Part shown: positions 8,278-17,046 of the stretch, piece by piece
How positions within the stretch are numbered: the stretch's first letter is position 1
Layout of the letters: each line of letters begins with the position of its first letter
IMG/VR virus record: IMGVR_UViG_3300044821_000131
Location: 124,001-188,000 of that record
DNA length: 64,000 nt
Origin: a virus
Strand: one strand, 5' to 3'
Made by a program: the position numbers and the translations under genes
Notes under the pieces: model-generated
Databases searched by the model: none
The model's input: the letters and a program-made list of their open reading frames with translations, nothing else
What the model was told of the DNA's origin: nothing

Positions 8278-9321
8278 ATGGCTACTGAAAATGCTCAAGT
8301 TGAACCCCAGGTCGAAAACATCCAAGCTTTAAACCGTAAGCTGCTCGACCAGATTACGGAAGCTGATAATGGCGAAGTGAAGCAGGCCTCGGCCGCCGGT
8401 ACGAACATGATTCGTCGGCGTATTCGTGAAGAGGGCTTTGCTCGCAGAATCATCCCTCCGGTTCCCGTCACCAATGATGACCTCGACCGTGTTCTTCAAC
8501 ACGACCGGCCTGTCATCATCGAGGACATGGAACCCCTCTCCAAAGGCGCCAAGACCATCCCGTTTGGCGACAGTGCGGACTCGGAACAATACTATGGCAA
8601 CAAGTTTGCCTGTGTGTTCAATCCGATCACCACGCCGGAGTGGACCAAGGACATCAACGAATTGCGCACCTACCGCATGGACCTTCGCCAAGTCATCACT
8701 GACAACAGCCTGAAGGACATCCAGACGGAAGAGGACGGCAAGTTCATTGCTGGCGTCCAGTCCATCGTCGGTCCCGTGGTTACCAGCGGCGCTCCCGGTG
8801 TGGGTGCTGGTGGTGTCACCCAGAACTTCGAATGCGTGCCGTACAATGTGGCGGCGGGCAATTCGACGGGCACGGGTGCATGGGCCTGGAATCGTGCGGA
8901 TTACGTCAAGGTGTTGTCGGTGCTGGAAAACCAGAACCTGAACAACGGCGTGATTCTGATGAACCGGAAGACGGCCAAACAATTCCTCACGTTCGATCGC
9001 TCCGAAATCGGCGGCGACCTGGCGCAGAGCTTGTTCACGGACGGACTGACGGCGTTGCAGGAAGCGAAGATTTTTGGAGTGAAACATTTGTTCACGATCA
9101 AAAGGAATCTGGTGCCGGACAATACGTTGTTCATCTTCGGCGAACCAGGTTTTTTGGGGAGATTCTACACTCTTTCGGAAATCACGCTTTTTGTCGAAAA
9201 AAAGAAGGACATCTTACGGTCGTCTGCTCGCGAAACCATCTCGGTCACGATCGCCAATGTGTTGGCGGTGGCGCAGGTGACTTTCGTGTCGGCAGTGACC
9301 GCAGGTAACGTCACGCTCTAA
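8278..9321 (+). CDS. major capsid protein
   Basis: 347 residues; AAAGGAAA lies about ten bases before the ATG. The N-terminal arm (1-60) is charged and helical and ends in MIRRRIREEGFARRIIPP, followed by the acidic/beta E-loop-like stretch and long axial/peripheral-type segments (KTAKQFLTFDRS near 236), the order seen in HK97-fold capsid proteins. The segment EVKQASAAG near residues 33-41 matches the motif repeated in neighbouring head proteins and is a candidate cleavage point that would release the N-terminal delta region. The short length for a large phage and the strong terminator directly downstream fit an abundantly made capsid subunit. Confidence 0.75.
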   Translation: MATENAQVEPQVENIQALNRKLLDQITEADNGEVKQASAAGTNMIRRRIREEGFARRIIPPVPVTNDDLDRVLQHDRPVIIEDMEPLSKGAKTIPFGDSADSEQYYGNKFACVFNPITTPEWTKDINELRTYRMDLRQVITDNSLKDIQTEEDGKFIAGVQSIVGPVVTSGAPGVGAGGVTQNFECVPYNVAAGNSTGTGAWAWNRADYVKVLSVLENQNLNNGVILMNRKTAKQFLTFDRSEIGGDLAQSLFTDGLTALQEAKIFGVKHLFTIKRNLVPDNTLFIFGEPGFLGRFYTLSEITLFVEKKKDILRSSARETISVTIANVLAVAQVTFVSAVTAGNVTL

Positions 9322-9339
9322 TTTCGACTCTTATCTCAC

Positions 9340-9370
9340 CCGCTCCCGAAGAAATTTGGGAGCGGTTTTT
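9340..9370 (+). terminator. Rho-independent terminator after capsid gene
   Basis: An 11-base-pair stem (9340-9350 with 9355-9365, one G-U pair) closed by a GAAA tetraloop and followed by five T (9366-9370). It lies 18 bases after the capsid stop. Confidence 0.85.
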
Positions 9371-9410
9371 GTTTATTGCACCGGTCAAGTCTTTCAACTA
9401 TATTTCTTCA

Positions 9411-10079
9411 ATGAATGAAAATTTCTCTCCCGCTTTCGTCGAAGGCTTTGTCAAATCCTGCTTGGACCAAGGCTTGAACATGCCTCAAACCGAGGCGCTG
9501 TTCCGCCAGCATTCTTTTAACTATCTGTTGTCCTCGCCCAACATCTACAAAGGATTCCAAACCAAACTGGCCAGTTACACCGGACCACTGACAAAATCTG
9601 CGATGTCTCGTTTTCTCACCCCGGCGATCTTGGCCTTGGCCGCGGAGTGTCGGGTCAAGTATGCCAATGATGCGCTCTCGATTAAATTGCGTAAGGAAAC
9701 CGGGCTGCCGGATCCTTCGTGGGAGACGGTTGACCCGGAACTGCAAAAGATTGCAAACAGTTTATCTGGGGCTTTGTCCAGTTACGCAGGCCTTCCAATG
9801 AATCAGAAAATTCTTTTGGCGGCACTGGCTGGATCCGGCGTTGGTGGATTGTCAAGACTAGCGCGTCCTTCGGAGGAAGATCAGATTGAAGGGCGTGGCG
9901 CCATGAGTCGCACGCTCCGTGGAGCTGGTCGTGGGGCAGTGACCGGGGCCGGCGCCGGCGTAGGTTCTGAAGTTGGTGGTTTATCTGGCTTGGAAGCAGC
10001 AGGTTCAAAAGGCGTACTACCTGGTATGTTACTGGGTGCCGGCGCGGGTGGTTATGCTGCGCATCGTTTGACGTCATAA
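9411..10079 (+). CDS. hypothetical Gly/Ala-rich head-region protein
   Basis: 222 residues from ATG (MNENFSPAFVEGF). An earlier TTG in frame lies inside the terminator, so ATG is preferred; no clear ribosome site is visible. The N-terminal 110 residues are helical and carry LASYTG, LTKSAM, VKYAND and LQKIAN; the C-terminal half is glycine-rich and hydrophobic (LLAALAGSGVGGLSRLA, then GAGRGAVTGAGAGVGSEVGG), like the product at 3119. It lies beyond the capsid terminator, so it may be made at a lower level. Function unknown; an internal or ejected head protein is possible. Confidence 0.6.
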   Translation: MNENFSPAFVEGFVKSCLDQGLNMPQTEALFRQHSFNYLLSSPNIYKGFQTKLASYTGPLTKSAMSRFLTPAILALAAECRVKYANDALSIKLRKETGLPDPSWETVDPELQKIANSLSGALSSYAGLPMNQKILLAALAGSGVGGLSRLARPSEEDQIEGRGAMSRTLRGAGRGAVTGAGAGVGSEVGGLSGLEAAGSKGVLPGMLLGAGAGGYAAHRLTS

Positions 10080-10080
10080 T

Positions 10081-10536
10081 ATGGGTTTTAACAAAGTCCA
10101 TCAGATACCCGGCCGTGACAAGTACGGGCAGATCGACGTGGAAGATGTGCGTCAATTCATGTTCGACCGCACCATTGAAGACAATCCCCTCGAATTGGAT
10201 CTCGTGTTCGACGACGATGAGATCAACCAAGCCTTCCGATTTGCCGCCATGCGCTACAACGAGACGACTCCGTACGTCGACAAGGTTGATGCCGCACATT
10301 TACCCTATGGAATGTTGTTTTTGAATGGTATTGCTTACGGGCTTTATCTGGCCAAGCTTCAGCAATTGGCCCGGCAGGATATTGAGTACAACTCGGGTAA
10401 TATGACGATTGATGCCTTCAAGCGGCGTCTGGATCATTTGCAGAATTTCGTCAAGCTCTTCAAGGAATCATTCGAACAGATGGCCAAGGATCGCAAGATT
10501 AGCATCAACATTGAAAATGCGTTTCGGAGATTTTAG
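10081..10536 (+). CDS. putative neck / head-completion protein
   Basis: 151 residues, largely helical, starting one base after the previous stop. The acidic stretch LDLVFDDDEINQAFRFAAMR followed by YNETTP is a pattern I associate with small proteins of the head-tail joining region in large phages, but this is recollection and not a test. The location between the capsid gene and the sheath supports a neck role. No catalytic motif is seen. Confidence 0.5.
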   Translation: MGFNKVHQIPGRDKYGQIDVEDVRQFMFDRTIEDNPLELDLVFDDDEINQAFRFAAMRYNETTPYVDKVDAAHLPYGMLFLNGIAYGLYLAKLQQLARQDIEYNSGNMTIDAFKRRLDHLQNFVKLFKESFEQMAKDRKISINIENAFRRF

Positions 10537-10538
10537 AT

Positions 10539-11315
10539 ATGGCCGCGCCATTTTTAGACGTAAGTGTCTTGCCGATGTACGGACAACTCCGCGCTAGAAT
10601 CATGTGGCGGCTGCAGATCGGATTTGAGTCCGGACGCGTGTTCGTCTTCGAATCTCCCGACGGGCTTAATAATTGGCGCGAGCTTGGCAATGTGCCAAGC
10701 CGCGAGTCAGAATTTCTGGATGAACATCTTATCGCGCGCGGGCGTTTGGATGAAGCCTATTACCGCGTCGTACTAAGAAACAAGGCCAGGACGTACGAGT
10801 CGGATGTCATCAGCACTTTTGGTAAATTAACCCGGTCTGAATTTGGAATGGCCCGGGTTATAATGATGCACGAGTGGGATACTCTGGTACAGTTTACGGC
10901 GATCAAATTCTTCAAGTTGCGCTCTGATGGAGAACGCTGCGTATTGTGTGTGGACAAAGACACGGGGCAAATGATCGGCACCAGTCTTTGTCCAGTGTGC
11001 TACGGCACTGGCTTCGAGGGTGGATTTTACCCGTCAATCGATTCATTCATGCACATTGGCAACATGAGCACCAAGATTCAGTCGGATAGTCGCGAAGGTG
11101 TTGGCTCCTCGGATATGTCAACCATCAAAGTCCGGACCATGTCGTATCCCTTGATGGAGAAGAACGATCTGATAGTCAATCCTTCTGCCGATAAACGATA
11201 CTTGATTGAATCCATAGACTACGGCATGTTTCACGGCAAGGTGCCAGTCTATGCCGAGATGCAGATTCAATTGCTGCCTCGAAACGACATCCGTTATACA
11301 GTGCCTTTGTCATGA
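10539..11315 (+). CDS. putative neck protein with CxxC zinc site
   Basis: 258 residues. The first 85 resemble an FN3-like beta domain (RVFVFESPDGLNNWRELG, EAYYRVVLRN). A four-cysteine site follows (C134, C137, C151, C154, with CPVCYGTGFEGGF), likely a zinc ribbon. The C-terminal part is beta-rich. It starts two bases after the gene at 10081 and overlaps the next gene by four bases (ATGA), so the three probably assemble together as head-tail connectors. The family is unnamed to me; the zinc site is read directly, the neck role is inferred from position. Confidence 0.55.
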   Translation: MAAPFLDVSVLPMYGQLRARIMWRLQIGFESGRVFVFESPDGLNNWRELGNVPSRESEFLDEHLIARGRLDEAYYRVVLRNKARTYESDVISTFGKLTRSEFGMARVIMMHEWDTLVQFTAIKFFKLRSDGERCVLCVDKDTGQMIGTSLCPVCYGTGFEGGFYPSIDSFMHIGNMSTKIQSDSREGVGSSDMSTIKVRTMSYPLMEKNDLIVNPSADKRYLIESIDYGMFHGKVPVYAEMQIQLLPRNDIRYTVPLS

Positions 11316-11962
11316 CAAACAATTTTGCAATCATTAACGAGATGTCCAAACTGGTACTAACCCCGGTCACCATACGACGCATCTTCTTGCTTCTGACACG
11401 CTTGCACTATTCGGATAATGCCAATTACGGCAAGTTTAAGGAAGTGTTTGCAAATTTTATATGGCACAAGGATGAGAAGCTTCGAAAGTTACAGATCGAT
11501 TACGATTATCATTACGACCCGAAGAATCTCGATCGCCGTCCGGCCATTTTCGTTGGCTTGGATGATATTCGATTTAACAAGGTGGTGATTGGCAATCGTT
11601 CGGGTGATTCTGAAGATAGATCTGGTGAGGAGTTTACCAAGACTGCCAGTACCAATGTAATCATTCGGCACATTGGTAAGACCGCTGACGAGGCGCCGGC
11701 TCTGGCTGATCTTAGCAGCCAGTTTTTTATGGGTATTACTCCGATGATCCATGATTCGCTTCGTGGTAAGATTCTGGAGTATGACGTGATAGGTTTAAAG
11801 TCATCTCGTCCTTTCGAGCGATCGTCGGAGCAAGCGGACCAAAATTTTTGTAGTGACCTGATCATTGCATTGTCCTACAATTCGATCTGGATGACCTCGT
11901 TTGAGAGTCATCGCATTAAAACGATATCGTTTCAAACAAGTCTTGCAGAGCTATCCGCGTAG
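11312..11962 (+). CDS. putative neck / tail-completion protein
   Basis: 216 residues, start overlapping the previous stop by four bases. The N-terminal third is helical and basic; the centre contains RPAIFVGLDDIRFNKVVIGN and a beta-rich C-terminus. The order of capsid, small connectors, this gene and then sheath is where tail-terminator or head-closure proteins sit in contractile-tailed phages. EFTKTAS is a weak match to the head motif. Function inferred from position only. Confidence 0.5.
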   Translation: MTNNFAIINEMSKLVLTPVTIRRIFLLLTRLHYSDNANYGKFKEVFANFIWHKDEKLRKLQIDYDYHYDPKNLDRRPAIFVGLDDIRFNKVVIGNRSGDSEDRSGEEFTKTASTNVIIRHIGKTADEAPALADLSSQFFMGITPMIHDSLRGKILEYDVIGLKSSRPFERSSEQADQNFCSDLIIALSYNSIWMTSFESHRIKTISFQTSLAELSA

Positions 11963-11995
11963 TGATAATCTGCCAGCAACAAATTAAAACATCGT

Positions 11996-14900
11996 ATGAT
12001 TCAAGGCTACATCCGCCCTCAATTGTTGATCCGCGAAGTACTGCAGCAGCTGCCGAATGTTGATGCTCTCAGTCTTCACGCTTTCGTCGTCGGCCCTCAG
12101 TTCGACCTGTTCCGCTACTATGTCCCCGCCGAGCGCGCGAACATGACCGGCGCGGCCTTCGCCTACAACTCGAACACTAATCCCACGGCGCAGCAAATTG
12201 TGCCATTCGAAGGTCTGAAACCGTATCACACCGTCGATTCCAGCTTTGTCAAGTTGTACGCGGAGAATCTGGAAGGCCAGTCTTGGATCGCCGCCAGCCC
12301 GCCCGATGGTGTCAATACCGCAGATCCGAGCAACCCGTTCTCTTTTCGTCTGCCCAGCCTGAGTTCCCCGAACAAGATTCTGGTCACACTGCGTGGAGCC
12401 AATATCACCGTCACTCCCGGCACTGCCACAGCCCCCAATGGTCTGGACAAGCAGATGGCTACGGTGACCGTCAATTATGGTGGCGCCGGCTATCCGGTGA
12501 ACACCACGTTTACTACTCCAGTTCTTAACGCTACATTGGGTTCTGGTGCCGTCGTTCAGTTGACCACGAATGCCAGTGGCGTTGTCACTTCGGGTGTAGC
12601 GATCTCCCCGGGTTTTGGTTATCGCGCGGCAGCTACCTTCGATGTGCCCGGTGCGTCTGCCGGCACGAACGTTGGCACCGACGACGCCACTTTGATCCCG
12701 CAACTGCAAGGTCGTCCAATTCAACCCGGTGATATCTGCTACACCACCGATCCGTTCGGTCACACTATCCGTCGGGTTGTGCAGTCGGTCCAACAGCAGA
12801 ATCAGCCTGCGACGATCGGTGCTGGAAACAACGGTCAATTCGTTGCCGCGGTCACGAATCCTGGTGAGACGGATGCCTTCTCTTTCGCCAATACTTCCGC
12901 CCCGTTCGATTGGAATATCAATTTGGCCAAAACCTCACTGTTGGCAGTCACGGTCACGGCCGCTGGCTCTGGTTATGTCACGGCACCGGTGGTCACGATT
13001 CCGGCTCCCACTGTGGTGAATCCGGTTACCACGGATAACACGAACGCGGGTATTGCACCTTGGGCCGCTGTTCAGGCCGCCGCTACTGCGATTTTGTCCG
13101 GCGCGACTGTCGGTTCTGTGCAGGTCACTGAACCCGGCACCGGTTATTTCACCGGTGGCGTAACGGCAATTACAGTGGGTACCCGGGGAACGAGCGGAAT
13201 GTACTCGGTGGCTAATCCTCCGATTGTTTCGATCGCGGCTCCCAATGACACCGTGAACGGTGTGCAGGCTACGGCCGTTGCGATCATTTCTCCTGGCGGC
13301 GGGTCACTGCCCTTGGCTGGTGAATTGCTGGCTATTGCGGTCATCAATCCTGGCGCTGGGTATTCTGCGCCTCCGACCGTCACCATCAACGGCGGTACGG
13401 CTACCGCCACGGCTACCGTGACTGCGGCTCCGTCGATCACGGTAGCTGGCACAGCCACAGTGGCGCCGGTGATCCAATCGCTGCCTTCCAATTGGAATGG
13501 TCTGGTTCAAGGTTCAACCTACCAAGGCAAGTACGGCGAACGTTATACTTTGACCTGTACTCAATCCGGCACGACCAACGCCTTGTTTCGGGTGCGTTCA
13601 TCCTCTGGTGGATTCACCGCGGACAATGTCGTACCGACTGTGCGTGGTAATTACTTTTACATCACCGACGCCTCGCTTGGCGGTCTGGCAGTTGAATTGA
13701 ATGCCATCGGCGGTCAAGGTCTCAATTTGGGTGATCAATTCAGCTTCGTAGTGCTGGGCAAGTATTTGCCGCTGATCGTTGCTCCGTCAGGCCAAGTTGT
13801 TACCGTTAACATCATTTCGGCGGGTAGTGGTTATTCCGCCGGCAGTTTAACTTTCACTGCGCCGCCGGCAGGTGGTCGCATTGCAGCCGGTAAATATACG
13901 ATCTCTGCTGGTGCTATTGCCACGATCGTGATCACCGATCCCGGTGCAGGATACATTTATCCCCCGGTGGTGACCGCGTCCGTTGGTACCGGTGCCATGC
14001 TTCAAGCCGTAATCGGGACACCGCAGAATAGTTGCGACATCGCTGTCGTAGCCGGGTCTACGTACAATGGTCCGGTGAACAATCGCTACGTGGTTACCGT
14101 GACTCAGGGCGATACCACCGGTGGTCAGAACAGCTTTGCCAATGCTGTTGTGCGTGTTCAAGATACGGCCGGCATTGACGCAATCAAGTCGATCACGGTG
14201 CAGCAAGGCGTGAACTACAATTTGGGATCCTACGGGCTGCAGTTTATTTTCCCGAACAATCAAGTGTCGCCCAGCGGATTGTCGCCTGGCACTACGGCTA
14301 CGGCCACGCTCACACAGGTTGGCGGTGTAATCACTGCCGTAACTGTTACCAACCCGGGTATCGGCTATGTGGTGCCTCCGGTTATCACTATTACTACGAG
14401 CGGCGGCACCAATGCCGTGCTCGAACCTATCCTCAACAACGGCACGATCGAATCAATTCTGGTGATCAGCGGCGGCAGCGGTTACAGCGGCGCCGACACA
14501 TTAGCCGTTGCAGCCCCGACGACCTATCAACAGGGCTTGCGCACCGGTGACACATATTATATTGACGTCACCGCGCCTACTGCCGGTGGTGCTTACAACA
14601 CAGTTTTGCTGAATGGTCCGGCGGTTGACATCACAGGCTGGGCTCCGACCGATGTCTTGGTGAATCTGTTGAATGTCGAATTTCGAGTTCCGTACACCGG
14701 GGCCATCGCGCAACAGCTCGATCCGGCTGACGCTCCGAATCTGGCGTGGACCGTTGGTGCGTCCGGCATCTCGGTCAAGAGTTATCTGAAGATTTACGCA
14801 CCCGACCGCAATGTTGGATATCAGTATCTCGTCTGTCAGAATGCACCTTATGCCCGGCTCTACGCCAGCTGGCGCGGGCTGGTGCCGTCAACCGGCACGT

Positions 14901-16261
14901 TTGCGGCCAACGGCAGTGTTACACGCTATTCGTCCTCGGCCGCGATCATCGCAGCTTTTGGTGCAAACGACATGGATAATCCGGTGTCCTACGCCGCGAA
15001 TATCGCCTTCAATGGTTCGCAAGGAAAATCGATCTTCGTCTCCAGTGTCGCGACCAACGACTTGGCCGGCTATTCTGCGATTCTGCAGCAGGCGTCCCGT
15101 GTTCAAGGCCCATATGCATTGGTGCCAACCACGACTGATCCGGCCATCGTCGCGCTGTTCAAGACGCATGTGGACTCCTGTTCCGAGTACAACATCCGCC
15201 TCTGGCGCCGAGTATACATCGGTACTACGAGCCCGGGTAAATACGCGGTGTATCAGGCCGACAGCAATGGCAACTCGCTGCAGGCACAAGTGCTTACGAA
15301 TGGCACGGGCAATGTGCGAGTGGTGGCGCCGTTGGCAAAATTCATCACGGAAGAAGTGCAGCCTGGTGATCTGTTCCGCACATATTTCGTTCAGGATGTC
15401 TGGGGCAATTCGGCGTATCAAGAATTTCCGATTCTGTCGGTGCTTGAGAACAACGAGTTGATCTTGTCATCCGGTCCCGCTGTTCCGATTTCGCCGGCTA
15501 TACGGTTCGAGATCTGGAGGAGTGACACGAGCAATTCTCAATGTGTATACGTTGGCAACATCTCGGAAGGTCTTGACGACCGCCGCGTCGTTAACGTCTG
15601 GATCGACAATCCCACGGTGCTCAACTCGGCGGGCCAGTACGTTGTGACTCCGATCTGGAATGTCGCCGCGGAAATCGCCGGTTTGCGCTCGGCGCTTTTG
15701 CCGCAGCAGGGTCTCACTTATACTCAATTGCAGTACTCGGTGACGGCGGCGCCCACGATGTACACCAAGTATCTTGATTCTGATCTGGATCTGGCGGCAT
15801 CGAACGGCGTGTTGATCGCCACACAGGAAACAGTGGGCGGACCGGTGTTCATTCGGCACCAGCTCACCACCGATTCGAATGACGGCAGCCTGTATTATGA
15901 GGATTCGGTCGGCACGAATATCGACAACATTGCGTACACGATTAAGACGGTGTTTCAACCGTATATCGGGCAACGCAATGCCACTCCGGCCGTCGTCGAA
16001 GAATTGGATGTGCGGCTGCGAAACATTCTGAATGGATTCAAAGGCCGTCCGGCCAACCTGTCCATCGTTGGCCCGGCTATCATCGACTACAGCAACCTGA
16101 CGGTGCAGATCGATCCGAATTTCCGGGATCGTATCAACGTCCAAGTCACGGTTCAGATCCCGCTGCCTCTGAATGTCATCGATATCACGTTGACCGCAAC
16201 CACAATTCAAGGCGACGTCTCGATCACCACGACGATTTCAACTCCAACCGTCTCAACCTAA
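11996..16261 (+). CDS. tail sheath protein with large GSGY-repeat insertion
   Basis: 1421 residues, more than twice the size of T4 gp18 (659). The C-terminal part is sheath-like: a core with AFNGSQGKSIFVSSVATND (near 1000), then the final domain with EIAGLRSALLPQQGLTY near residues 1225-1241, GPVFIRHQLTTD near 1282-1293, and a terminal beta strand region. The N-terminal 135 residues look like the sheath entry arm. Between about residues 135 and 845 lie many Gly-rich repeats, each closing in a GYxxxP element (for example VTEPGTGYFTGG, NPGAGYSAPPTV, ISAGSGYSAGS). The tube gene follows directly, as usual. The sheath contracts during infection; the insert probably projects from the tail surface (inference). 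Confidence 0.75.
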   Translation: MIQGYIRPQLLIREVLQQLPNVDALSLHAFVVGPQFDLFRYYVPAERANMTGAAFAYNSNTNPTAQQIVPFEGLKPYHTVDSSFVKLYAENLEGQSWIAASPPDGVNTADPSNPFSFRLPSLSSPNKILVTLRGANITVTPGTATAPNGLDKQMATVTVNYGGAGYPVNTTFTTPVLNATLGSGAVVQLTTNASGVVTSGVAISPGFGYRAAATFDVPGASAGTNVGTDDATLIPQLQGRPIQPGDICYTTDPFGHTIRRVVQSVQQQNQPATIGAGNNGQFVAAVTNPGETDAFSFANTSAPFDWNINLAKTSLLAVTVTAAGSGYVTAPVVTIPAPTVVNPVTTDNTNAGIAPWAAVQAAATAILSGATVGSVQVTEPGTGYFTGGVTAITVGTRGTSGMYSVANPPIVSIAAPNDTVNGVQATAVAIISPGGGSLPLAGELLAIAVINPGAGYSAPPTVTINGGTATATATVTAAPSITVAGTATVAPVIQSLPSNWNGLVQGSTYQGKYGERYTLTCTQSGTTNALFRVRSSSGGFTADNVVPTVRGNYFYITDASLGGLAVELNAIGGQGLNLGDQFSFVVLGKYLPLIVAPSGQVVTVNIISAGSGYSAGSLTFTAPPAGGRIAAGKYTISAGAIATIVITDPGAGYIYPPVVTASVGTGAMLQAVIGTPQNSCDIAVVAGSTYNGPVNNRYVVTVTQGDTTGGQNSFANAVVRVQDTAGIDAIKSITVQQGVNYNLGSYGLQFIFPNNQVSPSGLSPGTTATATLTQVGGVITAVTVTNPGIGYVVPPVITITTSGGTNAVLEPILNNGTIESILVISGGSGYSGADTLAVAAPTTYQQGLRTGDTYYIDVTAPTAGGAYNTVLLNGPAVDITGWAPTDVLVNLLNVEFRVPYTGAIAQQLDPADAPNLAWTVGASGISVKSYLKIYAPDRNVGYQYLVCQNAPYARLYASWRGLVPSTGTFAANGSVTRYSSSAAIIAAFGANDMDNPVSYAANIAFNGSQGKSIFVSSVATNDLAGYSAILQQASRVQGPYALVPTTTDPAIVALFKTHVDSCSEYNIRLWRRVYIGTTSPGKYAVYQADSNGNSLQAQVLTNGTGNVRVVAPLAKFITEEVQPGDLFRTYFVQDVWGNSAYQEFPILSVLENNELILSSGPAVPISPAIRFEIWRSDTSNSQCVYVGNISEGLDDRRVVNVWIDNPTVLNSAGQYVVTPIWNVAAEIAGLRSALLPQQGLTYTQLQYSVTAAPTMYTKYLDSDLDLAASNGVLIATQETVGGPVFIRHQLTTDSNDGSLYYEDSVGTNIDNIAYTIKTVFQPYIGQRNATPAVVEELDVRLRNILNGFKGRPANLSIVGPAIIDYSNLTVQIDPNFRDRINVQVTVQIPLPLNVIDITLTATTIQGDVSITTTISTPTVST

Positions 16262-16268
16262 ACTAATT

Positions 16269-16994
16269 ATGCCCGACATTGATTTCTACGGCTACGAGCG
16301 CGATTACGCGGGAACTTATTTATACTCCAGCGACGTCGCTGCGATCTATTTCGACAACAATGGCGCCGGCACTCCGCAGCGAGCGGGTCTCGTTCAGAAC
16401 GTGTCCGCCAGCTATCAGCACTCGGTGCTGCCCAGGTTCGAAGCCGGCAGCTCCGAGCTGTACTGGGTGACCGGTCAAGCTCAAGGCAGTGTCGGCATGG
16501 GCCGCTTGGTCAGTTACGGCGGATTGCTGTCTGGAATTCAAGTCGGTCAGGGTAGTTCCGATCTCCGCAACGGCATCCTTGGTGGCGTGAACATCAAGAT
16601 CGGCAAACTGGCCGGTCAACTGCGTCAAGTTGCATTGCCGCAGAGTCAGCTGGTTATGACCGGTTGCGTTTTGGAGAGCTATTCCACATCGTTTACTACA
16701 GGCGCCTTGGAGGTGTCCGAAATGACGGCCATTCGAGTGGCCCTGATGAAGAAGGTTGCGGCGGGCGGCAGTTCTGCCTTTGGCGGCGGTTCCGCGCTGA
16801 ACGGCTCCGGTTTCGTTCCGGCTGGTGGTAACACTGGCGTTGGTGCTGGTGGGGGTCTGGGCAGTGCCTTGGCGGCCGCGGCTGAGAATCAGCTTATTGC
16901 ACCGGTGGCGCAAGGCGCTTCGATCTTGGCTAATCAGGTGGCGTCCAATGCCACCGGCATTATCTCTTCGGGTCTGGACGCGATTGGGCTGTAA
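16269..16994 (+). CDS. putative tail tube protein
   Basis: 241 residues, seven bases after the sheath stop, the standard tube position. The first 165 residues are beta-rich (AAIYFDNNG, VSASYQHSVLPRF, LVMTGCVLESYSTSFTTG) with a helix near the end (EVSEMTAIRVALMKKV), consistent with the tube fold. The C-terminal 75 residues are a Gly/Ala/Ser-rich tail not usual in T4 gp19 (163 residues); this extension may be flexible. Forms the inner pipe through which DNA passes. The call rests on position and beta character. Confidence 0.6.
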   Translation: MPDIDFYGYERDYAGTYLYSSDVAAIYFDNNGAGTPQRAGLVQNVSASYQHSVLPRFEAGSSELYWVTGQAQGSVGMGRLVSYGGLLSGIQVGQGSSDLRNGILGGVNIKIGKLAGQLRQVALPQSQLVMTGCVLESYSTSFTTGALEVSEMTAIRVALMKKVAAGGSSAFGGGSALNGSGFVPAGGNTGVGAGGGLGSALAAAAENQLIAPVAQGASILANQVASNATGIISSGLDAIGL

Positions 16995-17046
16995 CTGGTT
17001 CGTTTTTAGTATTGACGTGACGGCGATTTGAGGCTTTGCTCTTTGC

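Noticed and set aside
11984-12838. Minus-strand frame of 284 residues over the sheath start
   Set aside because: Shadow of the plus-strand sheath gene with Arg/Gly-rich random-like composition.
17014-17046. TTGACG with a possible promoter before the spike gene
   Set aside because: The matching -10 (TTTGCT) is poor; gene spacing is explained by read-through.
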